A stretch of 64,000 nt of DNA, from assembly GCF_932294415.1 (NCBI RefSeq), contig NC_065543.1:28973530-29037529 (forward strand), read 5' to 3'. This stretch comes from Quercus robur. Its lineage: Eukaryota; Streptophyta; Magnoliopsida; Fagales; Fagaceae. The number at the start of each line of letters is the position of its first letter. Within the stretch, counting starts at the first letter, position 1. Position numbers and translations under genes: made by a program. Of the stretch, positions 10,672 through 22,453 are shown in pieces. Under the pieces are notes generated by a model. That model was not told the DNA's origin and searched no databases. It worked only from the letters and a program-made list of their open reading frames with translations.

Positions 10672-11626
10672 GAACACTAGTATTGGGGGTATAAAAACCT
10701 CCTAATTGCTATTTTAGAAACCAACAGCCAAAAATCATCTACATCTGGTGGTCAGTATCTATTTTTTTTTACAACCTCTGTACAGTTGGTTCTCATAAAT
10801 CAGCCACTCTTCCTTTCTTCTCTCTATCTCCTCTCTTCTCTAACTCCATGGTTGGAATCTGAATCTCAAGAGTTCCTCCCACTCTCTCATCCTCTAAGCT
10901 CTTGGGTTCCACAACGGACAAGCCCACATTGCTAGATTGGGCGATGTGGTGGTGGTGGGTATCTATTTTTTTTTACAACCTGGGAACAATTGGTTCTCAT
11001 AAATCAGCCACTCTTTCTTTCTTCTCTCTATCTTCTCTCTTCTCTAACTCCATGGTTGGAATCTGAATCTCAAGAATTCCTCTCAATCTCTCATCCTCTA
11101 AGCTCTTGGGTTCCACAAGGGACAAGGCCACATTGCCAGATTGGGCGACACAATGATGGCGTGGTTGTGGTAGGTGTAGATCGGCCGTGGGTTCTCCTCC
11201 GCCTTCTCCTCTGCTTCCAAGTGTAGATCAATGGAAGGTTCTTCGGCTTCTCCTCTGCTTCCAGGTGTAGATCGACGATGGATTCGCATCTTCTTCGGCT
11301 TCTATGGGTTTGGTGGGTCTTGGTGTTTTGCTGGGTCTATGGTGGTGGGTCTTGGTGGTTTAGTTGTTTTTTTTTTTTATGGGTTGTGGGTGATGTTGGC
11401 AGTTAGCAGTGGGGAAGAGTTTTTGAGTAGAATAGAGAGATGTGAGAGAAGAGAGAGAAATAGATTTTTTATATTATTTGATTGTGTAATTTATATTATT
11501 TTATTGAGTTGTATGTAAAAATAGAATTTGAGATGTTAGATAAGTTGTAAAATGAGATGGTAAAATAAATAAAGTAGTGTTTGGGGATGTAAAAAGTGTT
11601 TTTTTACATCCCCATTGCTAGTGCTC
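10672..11626. mobile_element. PIF/Harbinger-type non-autonomous element with TAA duplications
   Basis: The termini GAACACTAGTATTGGGGG and (reverse-complemented right end) GAGCACTAGCAATGGGG form an inverted repeat and are flanked by TAA at 10669-10671 and 11627-11629, the 3-bp target choice of PIF/Harbinger. The 955-bp interior contains a direct duplication of about 206 bp (starting gtatctattttttttt near 10753 and 10958). A CT-rich then GT-rich segment resembles a gene leader. No transposase is encoded, so it depended on an autonomous relative. Confidence 0.75.
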
Positions 11627-11629
11627 TAA

Positions 11630-12470
11630 GGGTGGATCAAATCAAGCAAAAACTAGGGGAAAAAAGAAAACAAACTAATTTAAGGATTCTATTATACATG
11701 GGAAGATGTTAAACACCTCTCAACATTAGTTGAATGACAATCAACTCATTTTATCCATCTCTCATGCATATTGTTCAATAGTAGTAACCCCAATATTCTT
11801 ACCCCCTTAGAATGAGGGTTTTACATTGTGGAGTCATCACTTCTTTTATTGAGTTATGGAGTTGTCACTTCTTTAATTAAGGCATAAAAATAAGAAACCA
11901 GAAAATAAATGAAATACATCTTTATTTTATTGAGAAATTCAAGATTTCATTTTAATAGAATGAAATACATAAAACTTAAATGACTTTTTCCTCTAGTTAC
12001 ATGGCCGTGATTCTTGTGAATTAATTAGGAATTGACAGGTGCTTTATACTAGTGTTATATTGGTGTGGACAAGTTGCTAACAAGGCTCTAACATGGTTAC
12101 TGACGTGGTTGATGATGCTGTTAGGGCTGACATGGCAAAGCCTAATGTTAACACTTGCTTGTTTTTGATGGAGGATAGAACTTGGAGGTGCATGAAAGCA
12201 CATGGGTTACGATCAACAATGCGTGGTGACATCAAACCAACACGTACGTGTAGGCGCATGGCTAATGCAAGTGGCACTTGGAGGCATAAGGCAAACGACA
12301 TAGAAGCTTTTGGTGGAGCATGACGATACATGTGGGATAAGAATGAACTTTGGTTTGAGTTTGTAGACCGATTTCTAGACAGGGAACTAATTTGTGTGTC
12401 GAGTAAAGAGTTAGCAATTTTGCTATTTTTGTTGACTTGTTGGTGATACGTTAGAGAGAATTGTTAAAGA
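11630..12470. other. Probable internal region of a minus-strand copia remnant
   Basis: No gag or pol motif is recognisable. The segment lies on the internal side of the LTR and primer-binding site at 12474-12727, so at least the right part is probably degraded retrotransposon leader or gag. The minus-strand frame at 12077-12331 has no domain that I recognise. Confidence 0.35.
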
Positions 12471-12473
12471 AGT

Positions 12474-12727
12474 GGCTCTAATACCATGTTCGAAGATAAG
12501 AGAAAAGGGAGAGAGAGAACACAAAAGAATAAAGTGGGTAATTTGTATGTATTGTATATTTCTGTGTGTATCATTGACATTGGAAAAGGCCTAAATATTT
12601 AGGTGTAAGGGATTGTACAATTAAAAGATATCCTTGATTAGGGCTAACATTAGAGACACAGTAATGGGTCATTGATTTTAGCTCAATCAAGGAAATATAC
12701 ATGGAAACTAATTGTAATATACTAACA
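12474..12727 (-). mobile_element. Copia-type LTR (12487-12727) plus primer-binding site
   Basis: Read on the minus strand, an LTR starts TGTTAGTATATTACAAT at 12727 and ends in CA at 12487. It is followed directly by TGGTATTAGAGCC (12486-12474), which differs by one base from the initiator-methionine tRNA primer site typical of plant Ty1/copia elements. The LTR is short (241 bp), also typical of copia. No second LTR is seen in the adjoining sequence. A poly-A run follows at 12728-12749. Confidence 0.7.
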
Positions 12728-12949
12728 AAAAAAAAAAAAAAAAAAAAAATTGAACTAATACCTACTCCTAGGGCCAACTCTGAGACTTTGTCCTTTCTTT
12801 TCCTTCCTAGTGAAGCCTTGTGAAGATGTTCTCTTCTTCTTGTCCTTGAAGGATTTTCCTTCTCCCTTTTTTTTTCATCGCTGTTTTCACTACCCTAGTA
12901 CCTCACCACTCTGTTACTCCTCTATCATCTCATCTCTTGTTACCTCATT

Positions 12950-14709
12950 ATGTACCTATCTGAACTTATGGAGGAAACACAAAATAACACAAGCATGGAG
13001 AGGATTATCTCTAAAATAGAGAATTTAGGGTGGAAAAAAGGCAAAATCAATTTGGAATTCAATCAAGAGTCGTTATTTCGATCAAAGTTCCTTTTGGTAG
13101 GTAAGATCCTGTCTACAAAATCATTTTCCCAAGTTGTTGTTAAAGATATAGTGACAAAAGCTTGGAATTTAATGATGGAGACTGAAGTATCGGTACTCGG
13201 TAGGAATGTTTTCCCATTTTCTTTTAATCATTGAGCTGATGTCAGAAGGGCTTGGAATCGTAGACCTTGGTCCATTAAAGGTGAACATTTAACATTGAAA
13301 AAGTTTAGAGCAGATCTCAGTCTTAATGAAGTGGATTTTTCCACAACTGCTTTCTGGGTTCAGGTCCATGGCCTACCTCTTAATAGATAGTCTAAAGAAA
13401 ATATTTTCAAAATTGGTGGCTTCTTAGGTAGGACCTTGGATGTTGATCTTGTGGGTGGTAGAGGAGGAGTGTGGAAAAATTTTGTTAGATTCAGAGTTGA
13501 AGTGGATGTCTCTTGTCCACTATGTGCTAGTTTTCCTCTTGATCGAGATGATCAGGGACTTCCTGTGCTTTGGGTTCCCTTTAAGTTTGAGAAACTAGGC
13601 AATTTTTGTTATGGTTATGGTAGATTAAGGCATGATTTGAGATCTTGTCTGGAGGAAGAGTCTCAAAGGATAGTCAAGGGGAATGTTTTCCAAGGAAACT
13701 ATGGAAATTGGCTTCGTGCTGAGAATAATGATTTCCAACCTGGCTTTAGTCCAAAGGTCCTTGGTAAACTTGTTCCAATAGAAGGTGACAGAGAAGTGGG
13801 AACATTAGTGCAGAAATCAAATATTGTGGAAGCTTCCTTGAGGAACCAGAGAGTTCCGTCAACCATTGCTAAATGGAATGAAGTAGAGGAGAGAGAAGGA
13901 ACTGAGCTGGCAAATGTCAATCAATTAATGGGACAGAAAGTGGACAACACAGAGCATGGGGCTCGAAAAGGTATTGAGGAAATCTTGGGTATGCTTTCCA
14001 CCACTCATGTAAGTTCAAAGGATTTGAGTTATGACCATTCTCACCATAACCTTTCTCCCCAATTAAATATAAACCTACCCCATCTCCATCTGGGCCCAAT
14101 CCACATATAGACTCTTCAGCATCTAAAACTCAACCCATAGCCTCTATACAAATGTCTCTCTATCCGAAGCCTCCTAGAAAAATTGGACCACCAAGCCCAC
14201 CTCATAATTCCCTTCATCAAACTAAAGCCCAAGTTGAAAATCATTCCTCACCAAGCAATATTAATCCCAATAGCTCAGTAAAACGTAAATCCACTAACTC
14301 AAATCCTTCAAACCTTCTTGCTAAAAAACCCAAACTTCCCCAATCATCCCAACTCTCCAACCTTGAATGTCCTCTCTCTTCCTTCAGCAACAATGACGAA
14401 TCCTCTAGAACATCCCAACCCTCCAATTTTGAATGTGTTATTTCTTCCTTCATCAACAATGATGGCTCCTTTAGAAGATCCATAGTTTCTCAAAAGAATG
14501 GAGAAGCTGGGAAAGTAATGGAAAAAGCACATCTAAAAGCCAAAACTTCTCTAAAGGCTCTTGCCAGGATTAAGAATTTGGATAGCAGCCCTTTGAATTC
14601 CAAGGTATCTAATGAAGATCAGCTAGACAGCTCAAGTGAGTCTTTCCTTCCCTTGAATGTCCAAATGGCCGAGGAGGCAGGCCTTATGAAGCCCCACCCC
14701 TCGCCATAA
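12950..14709 (+). pseudogene. LINE ORF1 (DUF4283 + CCHC zinc knuckle), broken
   Basis: The first ATG is at 12950; a second in-frame ATG at 12968 could be the original start. The frame runs to a TGA at 13232, resumes at once (ADVRRAWNRRPW), meets a TAG at 13388 and continues to 14110. DUF4283 hallmarks are visible: LVGKILS, the RRPW block and FWVQVHGLP. The zinc knuckle near 13590-13660 reads FCYGYGRLRHDLRSC, where the second cysteine of the CCHC pattern is replaced by tyrosine. A frame change leads into a serine/proline-rich linker (14152-14709). ORF1 proteins of this type bind the element RNA. It cannot make an intact product. Confidence 0.88.
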
Positions 14710-15563
14710 GAACCCTTGCTTGGAACTGTCGAGGTGCTGGTAAAGCCCTGACAGTTAAAGCCCTCAAGGCTCTTATTAGGGAAGAAAGTCTTGATATAGT
14801 TTTTATAGCTGAATCTAAATCTAAGTCACAAAAGATCGAAAGAATTCGCTCAAGTACTGGTTTTGTAGAAAATTTTTGTGTAGAGCTTGTTGGTAAATCT
14901 GGAGGTTTAGCCATTTTTTGGAAAGCTGGTGTGGATTTAGAGATTGTTTACTTTGATAGAAATGTTATTGCATCTCTGGTCTATTTTGATCCGCCATCAT
15001 CCCCTTGGCTCTTTCTTTTGATTTATGACCCTCCCCATGCTAATGGCAAGGCAAGATTTTGGAAGTGCTTGGAGGATATGGTTAGTGCCTTTGCAGGCCC
15101 CTGGTTGGTAATAAGGGATTTCAACTGTGTATGTAGTAATTTGGATAAAAGAGGTGGCAGATATCTCGATCAAGGTTCAACTAAAAGTTTTAGCAATTTT
15201 GTTCATGGCATTGGGGCAATTGATCTTGGATTTATCGGTTCTCAATTTACTTAATCCAACAAACGGGAAGGTCTTGCTAACATTAAGGAGCGGCTGGATA
15301 AAGCTGTGTGCAATCATGAGTGGCAATGTCTTTTCCCAAAAGCTGGAGTTAAACACTTAATTGCCTCTGCTTCAGATCATGCTCCAATTATATTGCACAT
15401 TCATTTGGATCAGTTAGTGAGGGCTAAGCCCTTTAGATTTGAAGCAATGTGGACTAGAGATGATTCAAGCACTGGGATTGCAGAAGAAGTTTGGCAAAGT
15501 ATTGTAGAAGGTTCTCAATGTTTCAAGTTGGCTAGGAAATTCAGCAAACTAGACAAGATTTAA
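14706..15563 (+). pseudogene. LINE endonuclease domain (EEP fold), broken
   Basis: The domain begins IRTLAWNCRGAGK, the standard opening of plant LINE endonucleases, in a frame overlapping the end of the ORF1 linker. Expected active-site landmarks follow: FIAESKS (the family has an E here), IRDFNCV (the usual GDFN with G changed to R), and SDHAPI with the catalytic histidine near 15380. A TAA at 15252 replaces a conserved tryptophan codon in FT(W)SNKREG. The frame is lost near 15535, after which the reading continues as TRQDLKVWNRTQFG in another frame. It would have nicked target DNA during target-primed reverse transcription. Confidence 0.88.
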
Positions 15564-17836
15564 AAGTTTGGAATAGGACTCAGTTTGGCTATGCTAAGAC
15601 CAAAATTAGAGAAATTGAAGCAAGAATAAAAGAAGTACAAGACAGAGCTCCTACTAAAGAGAATCTGGAGTTGGAAGCAACTTTATATTTAGAGCTGGAT
15701 GAATAACTGGAAAGAGAGGACCTTAAACGGAAACAAAAATCCAGAGAGTTATGGATCAAAAAAGGAGATCGAAATACAAAATTTTTCCATTTTTCCGCTC
15801 TAGTGAGAAGGAGAAGAAATCTTATTACAAAGATAAGAGAAGAGAATGGGCTTTAATTGATGAACAGGAAAGATATTGGGAAGTACTTTTCAACCAAATT
15901 CTCAGAAGTTTTCCAATCCTCCTTTCTTAGTGTCCCACCAAATTTAGATGAACTAATTGAACCTTCTATTTCAACTCAAGAGAATGAAATGTTGACTGAT
16001 GTGCAATCTGCTGATGATATCAGAAGAGTTATGTTTGAAATGCAACCCTTTAAAGCTCTCGTGCCAGATGGAATGTCTGGTTTATTTTATAGACATTATT
16101 GGTCGATAGTTGGAGATCAACTTGTAGCTGCTGTTCAAAGTTTTTTCAAAGAGGGGTGGTTGCTTCGTGAGTTGAATCACACTTATATCACACTTATCCT
16201 CAAAGTTCAAGGTGCTTACAATTTCAATCAATTCAAACCTATCAGTCTCTGCAACGTTTGCTACAAGGTGATTTTGAAAATTATAGTCTCTAGACTAAGA
16301 CCCTTGCTAAATAAGATGATTGATCCAACTCAAGTAACTTTTATTCCAGATAGAAATATTGCTAAAAATATGATTCTTGCTCAGGAAATTGTTCATAATT
16401 TCAGAACTATGAGAAAGAAAAAAGGCTGCATTGGTTTGAAAATTGATTTTCAAAAAGCATATGATAGAATGGAGTAGAGCTTCCTGTTGATTACACTTAA
16501 GGCCTTTGGGTTTTGTGAGAGATTTATCTCCTTAATTCAGCAATGTTTATACACAGCCAGCTACACTTTATTGATTAATGGGAGCCATGAAGCAAAAATC
16601 AACCCATCTAGGGGTCTGAGACAGGGGGATCCCTTGTCTCCCCATCTCTTCATCATTGGGTGCGAGGTCTTGGCAAGGCTAATCATTAGAAAGGAGAACA
16701 AGGGTAATATTAGAGGGGTGCATTTAGCAAATTGAGCTCCAGCTATCACAAAGCTCTTCTATGCTGATGATGTGATGCTATTTTGCAATGCCAAGCTGTC
16801 AGAAATAAGAATTCTATTGAATTGTCTGGATAGATATGGCAAATGGTTTGGACAAATTATAAGTGTTAAGAAGTCCGGCATTTTTTGTTTGAAAGGAGTC
16901 CACCTTGATTTTCTTAGACAATTTAAAGACCAATGGGGTTTCAAAAAGCTCCGGCATGGAACTAAGTACTTGGGGGTGCCATTATTCTTATCAAATAACA
17001 AGGCCAGAGATTTTGCCTATGTTAAGGAGAAGATAGATGCAAGATTGGCTAGCTGGAAGAGCAAAAGTCTGTCTTGGGCTGGTAGAGTTACTTTGATTAA
17101 ATTGGTTGCCCAAACCATCCCTAACTATACTATGCCCACCTTTTTGCTCCCAAGGAAAATCAATGACAAGTTAGATGCTGCTGTGAGACGTTTTTGGTGG
17201 AAGCCAAAAGAGGATTCTAATCAATTTTTCACTCTTGTGGCATGGGATGATTTGTGTAGGCTGAAAGATGAAGATGGTATTGGTTTCAAAAAGTTTAAGA
17301 AGTTGAACCAAGCCTTAGTATCCAAATTGGGATGGTGGATGTTGTCCAGGAAAAATTGTTTTTGTGTGAAGCAATTGGCAGCCAAGTACAAGGTTAGAGC
17401 TGATTGGCTTGGAGCTCCTAAAGCCTCAAATGCATCATGGGTTTGGAAAGGTATTAAAAGGGTGAAGAATATAATCAAGTTGGGAGTGTGTAAATTAGTA
17501 GGTTCTGGGAATTCAATTTTAGTTTGGGAAGATCCTTGGTTACCTAACAAGTCAGGTTTCATTCCAACACCAAGGTCTCAAGTAATTAATTCTTTTTTGG
17601 TAGTTTCCCAACTTCTAAATCCTTCAGGTTCAGGTTGGAATGATAATTTGTTGAATGAGTTGTTTGACCAAGAGTCTGTTGTGGCTATTAAAAACATCCC
17701 AATTTGGTCTTTTGGTTAGGAAGATAGATGGACTTGGACCAAATCTGAAAATTGGCAGTTCTTGATGAAATCTTGTTATCGTCTCATTACTAAAGGCGAC
17801 AATATTTCTAGCAGTGTTTCTTTACAAGGAAAATTT
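15564..17836 (+). pseudogene. LINE reverse transcriptase domain, broken
   Basis: One frame carries the RT core through stops at 15704, 15854, 16475 (TAG for the tryptophan in DRMEW), 16733 and 17717. Landmarks: IKKGDRNTKFFH upstream; PDGMSGLFYRHYW; FKPISLCNVCYKV; IDFQKAYDR; GLRQGDPLSPHLF; and the catalytic YADD at 16760-16771. The thumb region is followed by KYLGVPLFLS and WKSKSLSWAGR, both characteristic of plant L1 elements. The catalytic aspartates are still present; loss of function comes from the stops and frameshifts. Confidence 0.9.
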
Positions 17837-18801
17837 GGATGTCCAGCATTCATGAGAGACTAAAGATGCATCTTTGGAGAATAGCATTTAATCTTCTTCC
17901 CACTAAGGATCAGTTAAGCGAGTTTTCACCCTCCTCTGACACTAATTGCCCTCTTTGTAATGTTGAGGCAGAGTCAACCCTGCACCTCTTTACTCAATGT
18001 CACATTGCTAAAGCCATATGGTTTGGCAGTTAGTGGAACCTTAGAATTGACAAATGGCAAGTTCAATCTCCGGCCCATTTGATTGAGTTATTTATTGATC
18101 CTCCTTCATCTATCCAGCTGGATAAAGAGCAAAGAGATGAATTTCTACTATTTGGAGCTCTAACTTTAGATATGATTTGGATGTGGAGAAACAAGGCAGT
18201 TAATGAGAGATCTCTTCCAGTGGAGGGTCAAGTTATCAGAAGCCTTCAGAAGTTGTTCTTGGAGCATTGGCGGCCCAAAGTTCCAGTGTTAACAAGAGTC
18301 CCAACTAGAAGCAGTGCCAGGTGGTGTTGTCCAAACCAAGGTATGTTAAAATTGAATTGTGATGCAACAGTAGGTGATCTATCATCATGTATAGCAATTG
18401 TTGCCAGAGATTGGAGAGGGAAATTGGTGTTTGCAATTTCAAAAAAAGTTAACACCAACATCCCTGTTCAAGCAGAGGCCAATGCCATCCTATTGGCTGT
18501 CCATATTGCTATTAACTTCTCTTTTTGTAGTTGCGTTATAGAGAGTGACCGTAAAGTTTGTATAGATGCCATTAAAGGTGGTGGGAACCTAATTCCTTGG
18601 AGACTTTTGAATTTTGTTGACTCAGTTAAGAATGTAATCACTGACTATAGTCATGTATCTTTTAACTGGGTTCGTAGGGAGGCTAATCAGGCTGCCCATG
18701 TGCTTGCCAATTGGTCCCTTAACCAGTATTTGTTTGGTTCTTTTGATCTGGGTTTTGGCCCTCCAAGTTTTGTTAATGTAATCTTGGCTGAGGCATCCTA
18801 G
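17837..18801 (+). pseudogene. LINE zinc-binding segment and RNase H, broken
   Basis: After a frameshift near 17835 the zinc-binding RT segment is clear: LKMHLWRIAFNLLPT, then CPLCNVEAESTLHLFTQC. A TAG at 18031 interrupts it. The RNase H part (about 18340-18720) has LNCDATVGD with the first catalytic aspartate, QAEANAILLAV with the glutamate, IESDRKVC with the second aspartate, and REANQAAHVLAN near the end. A plant-type RNase H at the C-terminus marks the plant L1 lineage that acquired this domain. The last part is open to the TAG at 18799. Confidence 0.88.
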
Positions 18802-18860
18802 GCTTATGTATCTGTTGTTGTTCAATAAGACTTTTATTCATCAAAAGAAAAGAAAAAATA

Positions 18861-19960
18861 GTAATAAGAGAGATTTCTCGATAGATCAGGATAGGCTTTC
18901 GTTTCGTGATTGTCCTTAAATGGGAGTAATCATACCACCATTAACAAACATGGAGAATACAGCAATGTAAGGAGATGATTTTCTATTTACATGGTGTTTT
19001 TTTTAGTAGGGACGGCCATATCCAACCACAGTACCTAACCACTTCTTTGAGTGCCTTCCAATGGTTTAGTCTCTATTCTATGCTCAACAAGACAGGATGA
19101 ATTTGACAAGAGGTGTACTGAATCTACTCAAAACTCAATAAAATACTACTCAATATTCAGATGGGGGAGGAATTTGGGATTGGTGCTTCTATTGTTTGTT
19201 TCTTTCGGCAATCGGCATGCATGTTTGTATTTTGGTGTTACATCGTGTTAAAATTGGAGGTGATGATGGCAGTAACCAAAAGTATACTACTGCCTACTGG
19301 GAGCCTAAGTCACAAGTGCAATGATGGTAACGATGGGAAACAGATCGATAGTGGTGGAGGGAAGTAGAGCACTTGCACAGTGTAAAAGATAAAAGAACAT
19401 GGGAAATCAAAAAGAAAAAGGTAGGAATAGTAAAAAAAAAATTATAGGAATTATTAAAAATATGCTGATGTGGTTTAATTCAAAACTACATTTGCGGAAG
19501 AGCCTTTCTTTTTTTTTTTTTCAAATGATAGTTGATACATAATATTAAGGGTACAGATGTAAATTTTGAAATTGTGACAGGCAAAACCAAAATTACTCAA
19601 AACTTTAAGAGTATGAATTGTAATTTTGTCTTTACCTTGTCTAGCCCTTACTTTCATACAATTTATTTTCCACTATTTTCAAGTAGGTTGTTTAAAAATA
19701 TGGAGGTTTAAAATTTGTACTTTCAAAAAATAGTACCATTTTAAAAACTTCCAAAATCACTCTCTCCTCCCTTTTTAAATGACAAGAAATCCCTTCAAGG
19801 TAGGACCACTTCTTATTCCCATTTCTATCAAGTAAACTCCTCCGAATACATCAAACTGGGTCCTTACAGTAAAGTTTCCGAGAGACCAAATAAGCTTCAC
19901 CTTTGTGGCTGTGCGGAACTCTCCCAAATCTCAAAATAGAGATAAATGCTTATATAGTTA
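18861..19960. other. Intergenic, no recognisable feature
   Basis: Sequence of ordinary composition with short open frames and no domain or repeat boundary. Nothing can be assigned. Confidence 0.45.
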
Positions 19961-20222
19961 CTAGCCTCATTATATGTGCAAAGTGTGCAATGATGTTTTT
20001 TTTTTTTTTGCGCTTTTTTTTTTTTTTGTCTAGTGTCGTAATTTTCTTTTTAATTTTAAATTTTGGATAAGGTTTTTTGAAGACATAGATTAGTAAAAGA
20101 ATGTTTTATTTTGTAAACATTTTAAGTGGAGTTAGAAATATATTTTAAGGTTTAGAAGTATTTCTGAATTATATAAAAGTTCAATAAAAAGAAGAAAGTC
20201 TTCTTATAGATTATATAGAAGA
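19961..20222 (-). mobile_element. Non-autonomous Helitron remnant
   Basis: On the minus strand the 3' end reads GCACACTTTGCACATATAATGAGGCTAG followed by T (in pieces), that is, a short hairpin about ten bases before a terminal CTAG inserted next to T. The 5' end begins TC after an A (tctataagaag lies just inside). The interior shares gtgtcrtaattt, catggattagtaa and cattttaagtg words with 56411-56664, so it is one of a family. The ends are judged by eye. Confidence 0.5.
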
Positions 20223-20898
20223 TATATACATGCGAAGTGAAAGTGCCCAGATCTCTTATGTATATTATATATTTTTTCATTCACTACAATTTGAACGTGA
20301 TGCTAAATCTCATTCCTATCTCCACTGTATCTACACTGCTTAAATTTGGACCAGTGGCTTTTCTCAAGAAAAAAAAAAAAAAAAAAATTTGGACCAGTGG
20401 CTAGTCACTAGTGCGAATTCCAAATCATGAGGACTCAATAATCACTTATTGTGAAAGTTGAAACTAAAATTTACCCCCTAAGTTTTTTTTTTTTTGGAAA
20501 TTAAGCATACCCCTTCGGGCTTCAGTTATACTTGCACAGTTTTTCACTGCACTTATACATTTAATTTTTATATGGTTATTACTGAAAAAAAAAAAAAAAA
20601 AAAAAAAAGAATCTAAGCATCTCTATCTAATTATATGCTGATTGGATGACATTTGTATTCTTTTATATGCTGATTGGACAACACCACCTAACCCATATCA
20701 AATTATAAAAGTTGAAAGGATAAAAGGATGCACAAAAAAGCAAACCCCAAAAGCCAAAACAATGCTTTTTATCTTCAGAGACAAAACTAATTAAAGACAA
20801 TATTAAATCTTCAATTAATAGTAAAAATTAGTAACACTAATAACTAAATTCCAAGAACCCCACCATTAAAAACGAAAAAAAAAATTAAAAAAAAAAAA
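20223..20898. other. Intergenic downstream of the two-exon gene
   Basis: AT-rich sequence with poly-A runs near 20370 and 20585-20608. It should include the 3' UTR of the minus-strand gene ending at 20899. No other feature is seen. Confidence 0.45.
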
Positions 20899-21554
20899 TT
20901 ACCCTACACCGCCACTACAGATCCCAGTGAGTGAAACCGAGAATCGACAAAGCGCCCCAGCCGATGATGCAGCCTGATCATCAGGAGCAGGCGGAAGCAC
21001 CCTTCCATCAGCAAACAACAGCCGTTCATTCCTCTGACTCTGCTGCGGCTGCTCCACCACCACTCCACCTTCAAGCTCCGCCGCCGCCGCACCAAAAAAC
21101 GCTCCATCCCCAAACCTCCTCTCCACCTCAAGAAACTCTCCAAGCGAAGATGGTCTCGCCTCTTCGTCCCTACACAGCCTCCACCACCTCCGCCGCCTCT
21201 CCACCATTATCTGCGGCGGAACGCCGCCGTTGCTTTTTCTTGTCTTCTTGGCCTTCCTGGTCACGGACACGGACACGGTTACGTGGGGGTCTCGATTTTG
21301 TGATGGGGCTCTGAAAGTTATAGCGGGGAAGCTCACACCCATTAGAGTCCCCAAAGTTGTGCTTCTGTCATGAAAAAATGACCCTGTAGACTAAACCAAA
21401 AATGGAAAGAAATTAACAAAAAAGCAAAAAAATTTAAAGGGTTTGAAGAATTTTGGGAAAATGGGCATACCTCAGTGTCAAGATCGGAGGAGGAAACGGA
21501 GGAGATTGTAGGAGATGAAGGTGGAGGTAGCATTTCATTTGTTGGATCTAGCAT
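20899..21554 (-). CDS. Conserved plant protein of unknown function, two exons
   Basis: Exon 1 is 21554-21471 and exon 2 is 21390-20899, separated by an 80-bp intron with GTATG at the donor and TTTAG at the acceptor. Splicing at that acceptor joins SSSDLDTE to STGSFFHDRSTTLG in frame; a second AG six bases downstream would break the frame. The product is 191 residues. It has a serine-rich N-terminus, a TLGTLMGVSFPAITF block, a basic stretch (ERRRRWWRLCRDE), then SLGEFLEVERRFGDGAFF, LLFADGRVLPP and a C-terminus CRFSVSLTGICSGG. From memory this matches a conserved plant family, possibly the group labelled At3g17950-like; its function is unknown. GC content is well above the neighbourhood, as expected of real coding sequence. 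Confidence 0.85.
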
Positions 21555-21648
21555 TTCTTTTTCTTTCTTTTGCTTTGTGACAGGAGACTTTGTGCGTGTG
21601 TGTGTTCCTTCTTGTAGATTACTCTACACAGTGAGTGAGAGACACTTT

Positions 21649-21656
21649 ATTATATA
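21649..21656 (-). promoter_or_regulatory. TATA box of the two-exon gene
   Basis: On the minus strand, TATATAAT lies about 95 bases upstream of the start codon at 21554. This predicts a transcription start near 21620 and a leader of about 65 bases. Confidence 0.55.
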
Positions 21657-21659
21657 ATC

Positions 21660-22143
21660 AAGTAAAAATGTGGCAAGATCGGAAGTAATGTAAATGGAGG
21701 AGTATTGTGGTTCAAGTGTTTGCAAAGGAAGAAAGAAATTGGGGGCAGATTGGATGGTAACGTGTGGGATTTTGTTTTAGGAAGTAAGATTTGTGTTCGA
21801 AATGATTGATGTTGTCCTCATCACCTATGGACTGTACTGTAGTGTTTCCCTTTTTGTTTTTGTTTTTGTTTTTTTGTTTTTTGAAATAGTATTGAAATTT
21901 GAAAAGGTCCCTTGAGGTTTTTTTAGGAATATAATATTATCATTGATGTCATCTCCCTTGAGGTAGACTTACGGTCGTAGAAAGTTTAACGGTGAATGGT
22001 CAGTGTCTCTTATATAACAGAAATGAGGACTTATTATACATACATCAATAATTTCCCATGATAGAGCTTTAAACTTTAAACCACAATTTTCTTTTAAGGA
22101 AATCCATTAATTAATGGTAGGGTCGTAGTCTTCAAACTCTGTC
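21660..22143. other. Upstream region of the minus-strand gene
   Basis: Presumed promoter-distal sequence of the gene at 20899-21554. It contains a run of gtttttgtttttg near 21855-21885. No other element is seen. Confidence 0.45.
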
Positions 22144-22146
22144 TAA

Positions 22147-22414
22147 GAGCATTCTTATTAAGTGTGTCAAATGTTAAATATTTAGTATTTGACATACTAA
22201 ACTTTAAAAAACCACTCAATCAAGTGTTATAAATGTCATAATATTTGGCATTGATGAATAGTTCAATCACAAATTTGAAACCGTATTGTTCACCAATTGT
22301 AAAACTTATATTATTTTTTATTCAAGTGGGTCTTGCTTTCTTTTCTTCTTATTTTTTTCTTTCTCATCTCCTTGTCTTTCTTCTGTCTTTCATTCTTGCT
22401 CTAAGAGCCTCCAA

Positions 22415-22453
<39 letters not shown>

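Larger units (their letters stand above)
12785..18860 (+). mobile_element. L1-type LINE, near full length, inactivated
   Basis: About 6 kb carry, in the expected order, ORF1 (DUF4283 and zinc knuckle), an apurinic-type endonuclease, reverse transcriptase, the zinc-binding RT segment and a C-terminal RNase H. At least nine in-frame stops and three or more frameshifts interrupt it, so it is not competent. The 3' end is an A-rich run (catcaaaagaaaagaaaaaa). The 5' end is placed roughly, and no target duplication could be identified. Coding parts are described separately. Confidence 0.9.

Noticed and set aside
12093..12331. Overlapping frames as a small gene
   Set aside because: Frames on both strands of a probable copia internal region; no domain and no splice or promoter signals.
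13436..14709. Two long frames as separate novel plant genes
   Set aside because: They are pieces of a LINE ORF1, shown by DUF4283 motifs and the endonuclease and RT that follow in order.
16772..17719. 315-residue frame as a host gene
   Set aside because: It starts at the YADD motif and is the RT thumb region of the LINE.
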